Below are positions 6,323 to 9,473 of a DNA stretch of 9,473 nucleotides, one piece after another; position 1 is the first letter of the stretch; each line of letters starts with the position of its first letter. The DNA is from JALZDI01 sp965653225 (GTDB lineage: Bacteria; Actinomycetota; Actinomycetes; Propionibacteriales; Nocardioidaceae): NCBI GenBank assembly GCA_965653225.1, contig CBFGZI010000138.1, positions 1 through 9,473 of the forward strand, written 5' to 3'. The notes below the pieces were generated by a model. The model worked only from the letters and a program-made list of their open reading frames with translations. It had not been told where the DNA came from and made no database searches. Both the position numbers and the translations under genes were made by a program.

Positions 6323-7597
6323 ATGGGTGCGACGTCACGGACCACCGACGCCGCGGTGCTCGAGGAGCTTGCCGCGAGCGTGGAGGGACACGCGCGAGAG
6401 GCCGGCCCCGACGACGCCGTGGCAGGTGTCGCGACGCGCTGGGTGGCCGCTCCGGAGTCGACCGAGCAGGCCTCCGCGCTGCTGCGCACCGCGGCCCGGC
6501 ACCAGCTCAGCGTCGTCCCGCGTGGCCGCGGCACCGCTCTCGCCTGGGGAGCACCGCCCCGCTCGGCCGACCTGGTCGTCAGCACCGAACGGCTGGACCG
6601 CGTGGTCGAGCACAACCCAGGCGACCTGGTGTGCGTCGTCGAGGCCGGCGCCACCATCGACAAGGTCAACGAGCAGGTCGTCGAGCACGGCCAGCAGCTC
6701 GCGCTCGACCAGCCACTGCCGGGCGCCACCCTGGGCGGCACGGTGTCGACCACGCGCAGCGGTCCACGCCGGCTGCTGTACGGCACACCCCGCGACCAGG
6801 TGCTTGGCGTCACCATGACGCGTGCGGACGGCGCGGTTGCCACCTCCGGCAGCAAGGTGGTCAAGAACGTCGCGGGCTACGACCTGGCCAAGCTCCTCAC
6901 CGGCGCCTACGGCACCCTCGGGCTGATCACCCGGATGGTCCTCCGGCTGCACCCGCTGCCACGCGCCCGGATGTGGCTGCAGGCATGGTTCACCGACCCC
7001 GCCACGGCCGCGACGGCCGCGCTTCGCGTCGCCGGCTCCCAGATCGCCCCGTCGGCGGTGGAGATCCGGCGGACCGTCGGCGCGTCCGGGGCCGACGTGT
7101 TCGTGCTGCTCGAGGGCACCGGCCCGGGCGTGGACGGGCGCGCACGCAGGCTCGTCGAGCTGCTCGACACCGCCACCCGCACCACCGACGTCGAGACCGA
7201 CGAGGGCGACCGGCTCGCCCGGCTCACGGTGGCCGAGCAGGACACCCTGGTGAAGGTCACCGTGCCGCTGCCCGGCGTCGCCACGATCCTTCGCACCGTG
7301 CAGGCGGCGGAGTCGCGCTACGGCGTCCCGTGCCATCTGCAGGGCAGCGCGGGCGCCGGTGTCCTGCATGTCGTGCTGCCGGCGGTGGCGCCTGCCGACG
7401 CTGTGCCCAAGGTGGTGGCCGACCTGCGTCGGGCCGCCGTCGGCGGCAGCGCGGTCGTGCTACAGGCACCCGCGCAGGTGCGCGCAGTCGTCGACGCGTG
7501 GGGCCCGGTGAACGGGCTGGCGTTGATGCGCCGCGTCAAGGACGAGTTCGACCCCGAGCACCGGTTTGCACCTGGCCGCTTCGTCGGAGGGATCTGA
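6323..7597 (+). CDS. glcE: Glycolate oxidase FAD-binding subunit GlcE
   Basis: Second flavoprotein-like subunit of the glycolate oxidase complex, needed for activity in E. coli. The 424-residue product has the PCMH FAD-binding fold: VVPRGRGTALAWG (64-76), then LPGATLGGTVSTTRSGPRR (132-150) and KNVAGYDLAKLLTGAYGTLG (181-200), which matches the GlcE version of the motif rather than GlcD. The C-terminus carries DEFDPEHRFAPGRFVGG, the usual FDP..F.PGR close. It lacks the HxGDGNxH metal site of GlcD, as expected. It is longer than E. coli GlcE (350); the extra residues seem to lie in the C-terminal half and are actinobacteria-like rather than a fusion. ATG 6323 follows the glcD TAG with no gap, with GCGGAG nine bases upstream. 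Strongly linked to glcD and glcF by context. Confidence 0.92.
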   Translation: MGATSRTTDAAVLEELAASVEGHAREAGPDDAVAGVATRWVAAPESTEQASALLRTAARHQLSVVPRGRGTALAWGAPPRSADLVVSTERLDRVVEHNPGDLVCVVEAGATIDKVNEQVVEHGQQLALDQPLPGATLGGTVSTTRSGPRRLLYGTPRDQVLGVTMTRADGAVATSGSKVVKNVAGYDLAKLLTGAYGTLGLITRMVLRLHPLPRARMWLQAWFTDPATAATAALRVAGSQIAPSAVEIRRTVGASGADVFVLLEGTGPGVDGRARRLVELLDTATRTTDVETDEGDRLARLTVAEQDTLVKVTVPLPGVATILRTVQAAESRYGVPCHLQGSAGAGVLHVVLPAVAPADAVPKVVADLRRAAVGGSAVVLQAPAQVRAVVDAWGPVNGLALMRRVKDEFDPEHRFAPGRFVGGI

Positions 7598-8928
7598 TGT
7601 CAGCGTTCGCAGCACCACCGCCGCCCGAAGGACCGGCGTTCGACGACGACCACCCGCCGAGCCAGGAGCTGCTCGACGACTGCGTGCACTGCGGCTTCTG
7701 CCTCCCGACGTGCCCGACGTACGTCCTGTGGGGCGAGGAGATGGACTCCCCGCGCGGTCGCATCCAGCTGGTGGAGCACGGCGTACGCGGCGCGGCGATG
7801 ACCGACTCGATGGTCGGCCACATCGACAACTGCCTGGGCTGCATGGCGTGCGTCACCGCCTGCCCGTCCGGAGTCCAGTACGACCGGATCCTCGAGCCGA
7901 CTCGCGCGCAGATCGAACGGCGCCATGAACGCAGCCGTCCGGACCGGCTGCTGCGCGAGGCGATCTTCGCGCTGTTCCCGTACCCGCAGCGGCTGCGAGC
8001 GCTGCGGCTGCCGATGACGGCCTACCAGCGTTCCGGTGTGCAGCGGCTGCTGCGGCGCAGCGGCCTGCTGCAGCGGCTGTCGCCGACGCTGGCCACGATG
8101 GAGGCGGTCGCGCCGCCGGCGCAGCGCTCCGGTTCGGTTCCCTCGTTCGTGCCCGCGGTCGGGCGCTCACGCGCGGTCGTGGGCATGCTCACCGGCTGCG
8201 TGCAGCGCGAGTTCTTTCCCCAGGTCAACGCCGCGACCGCACGTGTGCTCGCCGCCGAGGGCTGCGACGTGGTGATCCCGCGCGACCAGGGCTGCTGCGG
8301 CGCGCTGAGCATGCACTCGGGCCGACGCGAGGAGGCGCAGCGGTTCGCCCGCGCGCTCGTCGATGCGTTCGACGACACCGACGTCGACTACGTCGTGGTC
8401 AACTCCGCCGGGTGCGGGTCGTCGATGAAGGAGTACGCCGAGCTGCTCGGGGACGACCCGGAGTACGCCGAGCGGGCGACCGCGCTGGCGGCGAGGACCC
8501 GCGACGTGAGCGAGGTTCTGGTGGACCTCGGCCCGGTCGCCACCCGGCATCCGCTGCCGGTCACCGTGGCCTACCACGACGCCTGCCATCTCGCGCACGC
8601 CCAGGGCGTGCGCACGCCGCCACGCGAGCTGCTCGGCGGCATCCCCGAGCTCGAGGTGCGGGAGATCCACGAGGGCAGCCTGTGCTGCGGAAGCGCCGGC
8701 GTGTGGAACCTGCTCAACCCCGAGCCCGCGATGGAGCTCGGCGACCGCAAGGCCGCAAACGTCACCCGCACCGGCGCGGAGCTGCTGGTGACCGCCAACC
8801 CGGGGTGTCTCCTGCAGATCTCCGCGGCGCTGCGCCGCTCGGGTGAGGAGATGGCGACCGCGCACACCGTCGAGCTGCTGGACGCCTCGATCAGCGGTCG
8901 CTCCCCGCAGACGCTGCTTGCCGGGTGA
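7597..8928 (+). CDS. glcF: Glycolate oxidase iron-sulfur subunit GlcF
   Basis: Electron-transfer subunit that takes electrons from the GlcD/GlcE flavins, probably to membrane quinone. The 443-residue product has two 4Fe-4S ferredoxin-type clusters: CVHCGFCLPTCP (Cys29, 32, 35, 39) and CLGCMACVTACP (Cys79, 82, 85, 89). It also has two CCG (DUF224) domains: GCCGALSMHSG (232-242) with Cys201 and Cys273, and SLCCGSAGVWN (361-371) with Cys330 (YHDACH) and Cys404. All expected Cys residues are present. The N-terminus is Pro-rich (APPPPEGP) and slightly longer than in E. coli GlcF (407 residues overall). ATG 7597 overlaps the glcE TGA by one base and has a strong GGAGGG site five bases upstream. It is the last clear gene of the operon; no strong terminator follows it. 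Confidence 0.95.
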   Translation: MSAFAAPPPPEGPAFDDDHPPSQELLDDCVHCGFCLPTCPTYVLWGEEMDSPRGRIQLVEHGVRGAAMTDSMVGHIDNCLGCMACVTACPSGVQYDRILEPTRAQIERRHERSRPDRLLREAIFALFPYPQRLRALRLPMTAYQRSGVQRLLRRSGLLQRLSPTLATMEAVAPPAQRSGSVPSFVPAVGRSRAVVGMLTGCVQREFFPQVNAATARVLAAEGCDVVIPRDQGCCGALSMHSGRREEAQRFARALVDAFDDTDVDYVVVNSAGCGSSMKEYAELLGDDPEYAERATALAARTRDVSEVLVDLGPVATRHPLPVTVAYHDACHLAHAQGVRTPPRELLGGIPELEVREIHEGSLCCGSAGVWNLLNPEPAMELGDRKAANVTRTGAELLVTANPGCLLQISAALRRSGEEMATAHTVELLDASISGRSPQTLLAG

Positions 8929-9041
8929 GCCTTCCTCACCGAGAGTGATAGTCGACACCGCCGTGTTAGTGCCCATCCGTTCGGGGGACAACACAAGTAA
9001 AGGTGTGCCGACGCCCGGGCGGCACCGGGAGGATTGACTTC

Positions 9042-9188
9042 ATGAGTACCAGCATCTTGCTCATCATCGCGGCGGTTCTGGTGATCGCCGGCATCGTGTC
9101 GCTCATCCGCGGCTCGGTGCTCGGGGGAATCGTGCTCATCGTCCTCGGACTGCTCGTCGGTCCTGGCGGTGTCAGCATCTTCTCCTGA
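9042..9188 (+). CDS. Small two-helix membrane protein (48 aa)
   Basis: The 48-residue hydrophobic protein has two predicted transmembrane helices, about 5-22 (ILLIIAAVLVIAGIVSLI) and 25-41, joined by a short Arg-Gly turn (RG at 23-24), and ends GPGGVSIFS. The start is ATG 9042 with a strong GGGAGGA site (9027-9033) eight bases upstream; an extension back to 9003 lacks such a site. From memory, very short proteins of this pattern with a terminal GPGG motif are common in actinobacteria, but their function is not known. A terminator sits 11 bases after the stop. It lies 113 bases after glcF with no strong terminator between, so it may be read through from the operon or have its own promoter; I see no clear -10/-35. 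No role in glycolate use is implied. Confidence 0.75.
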   Translation: MSTSILLIIAAVLVIAGIVSLIRGSVLGGIVLIVLGLLVGPGGVSIFS

Positions 9189-9198
9189 ACGAACGCGA

Positions 9199-9234
9199 AA
9201 GGGCCCCCGCACCGTCGGTGCGGGGGCCCTTTTC
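9199..9234. terminator. Strong bidirectional intrinsic terminator
   Basis: AAAGGGCCCCCGCACC (9199-9214) pairs with the arm at 9218-9233 in a perfect 16-bp stem with a 3-base loop (GTC). On the plus strand it ends in TTTT (9231-9234); on the minus strand TTT also follows the stem. It lies between two convergent genes, the small membrane protein and the acidic-tail protein, and can end both transcripts. Confidence 0.93.
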
Positions 9235-9256
9235 GTATGCCTGCGCTGAGCCCGTC

Positions 9257-9473
9257 TCAGCTGGCCCGGCGGCGACGCGAAGGCTCTTCTTCCTCCTCCT
9301 CGTCCTCGTCGTACTCGTCCTCCTCGTCGTACTCGTCCTCGGGCTCCTCGTCGTACTCGTCCTCAGGCTCTTCGTCGTCTTCGTACTCGTCGTCGGCCTC
9401 AGGCTCGTCCTCGTCGTACTCCTCGTACTCGTCCTCAGGCTCCTCGTCGCCTTCTTCGCCGTCCTCTTCGTCG
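9257..9473 (-). CDS. C-terminal end of an acidic-tailed protein (partial)
   Basis: The minus-strand frame enters from the right edge (9473) and stops at TGA 9259-9257, giving the last 71 residues. About the first 63 visible residues are nearly all Glu and Asp, broken by Tyr and Pro at regular points (units such as EDEYDEEP); it then ends EEEEEEPSRRRRAS. The tail is therefore strongly acidic with a basic tip and must be disordered. This strand and frame are chosen because codons are GAG, GAC and TAC with G/C third positions, a clear stop is present, and a terminator follows at 23 bases. The same repeats leave other frames open too, including a Leu/Val-rich plus-strand one, so this is likely but not proven. 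The folded part lies outside the window, so I cannot name the protein. Acidic tails of this sort occur in many unrelated families. Confidence 0.65.
   Translation of the reverse strand, partial: DEEDGEEGDEEPEDEYEEYDEDEPEADDEYEDDEEPEDEYDEEPEDEYDEEDEYDEDEEEEEEPSRRRRAS
9320..9367 (-). repeat. 24-bp tandem repeat in the acidic tail
   Basis: Two adjacent 24-base units (9320-9343 and 9344-9367) differ at one base (GGG versus AGG on the plus strand). Read on the minus strand, each encodes the eight residues PEDEYDEE. Looser copies with the same E/D-Y-D/E-P pattern continue to about 9440. Such repeats are prone to slippage in whole codons, so tail length may vary between strains. Confidence 0.75.

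Noticed and set aside
6250..7596. Open frame continuing upstream of glcF through glcE, apparently making an 892-residue fusion
   Set aside because: The upstream part is a shadow of glcE with an Arg/Ala/Gly-rich translation. GlcF homology begins at 7597, right after a strong ribosome-binding site.
707..7605. Identical first nine bases (ATGTCAGCG) in fetB at 707 and glcF at 7597
   Set aside because: The similarity stops after a few codons and the proteins are unrelated, so it is coincidence from codon preference.
8924..8940. Small hairpin GGTGAG/CTCACC around the glcF stop codon as a terminator
   Set aside because: The stem is only six base pairs, has no T-run and overlaps the stop codon. It is too weak to call.
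9284..9473. Plus-strand Leu/Val-rich open frame through the repeat region
   Set aside because: It is a mirror of the acidic minus-strand codons, has no start codon in view and no ribosome-binding site, and lies just after a strong terminator.

Overview
The window comes from a high-G+C Gram-positive bacterium (Actinomycetota). The coding frames have strong G/C preference at third positions. Several gene starts look leaderless, and the protein families (an actinobacterial hemerythrin-like protein, an actinobacterial ribbon-helix-helix-like orphan, a tiny GPGG-ending membrane protein) fit that phylum. I cannot name the genus from sequence alone.

Layout, left to right. (1) 21-1471: uracil-DNA glycosylase (ung), overlapping by one base a FetB-type (UPF0014) ABC permease with no ATPase partner in view. 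(2) 1504-2031: a 170-residue conserved protein with a ribbon-helix-helix-like C-terminal half; a perfect 16-bp palindrome overlaps its start codon. (3) 2032-2323: a gene-free stretch with an 18-bp perfect palindrome that resembles an interspersed-repeat remnant, followed by the likely mRNA leader of the next gene. (4) 2324-3055: a hemerythrin (HHE)-like protein, closed by an 18-bp perfect hairpin. (5) 3132-8928: a promoter and a tightly packed four-gene operon, aceB-glcD-glcE-glcF. (6) 9042-9188: a 48-residue two-helix membrane protein, ending at a strong terminator shared with a convergent gene. (7) 9257-9473, minus strand: the C-terminal end of a protein whose tail is almost entirely Glu/Asp with regular Tyr and Pro, then SRRRRAS. 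It runs off the window edge.

The main biological unit is the aceB-glcDEF operon. GlcD, GlcE and GlcF together make the membrane-associated glycolate oxidase that turns glycolate into glyoxylate. Malate synthase then condenses glyoxylate with acetyl-CoA to give malate. The genes are joined by 4-base, 0-base and 1-base junctions and are almost certainly co-transcribed. The logic matches the E. coli glc operon, but the malate synthase is the A (AceB) type rather than the G type, and it comes first. No isocitrate lyase, permease or GlcC-type regulator is visible.

I see no phage, IS element, CRISPR array, toxin-antitoxin pair or defence system. The items most worth a second look are the palindrome on the start codon of the ribbon-helix-helix-like gene, the acidic repeat tail at the right edge, the orphan FetB permease and the apparently incomplete metal site of the hemerythrin-like protein.
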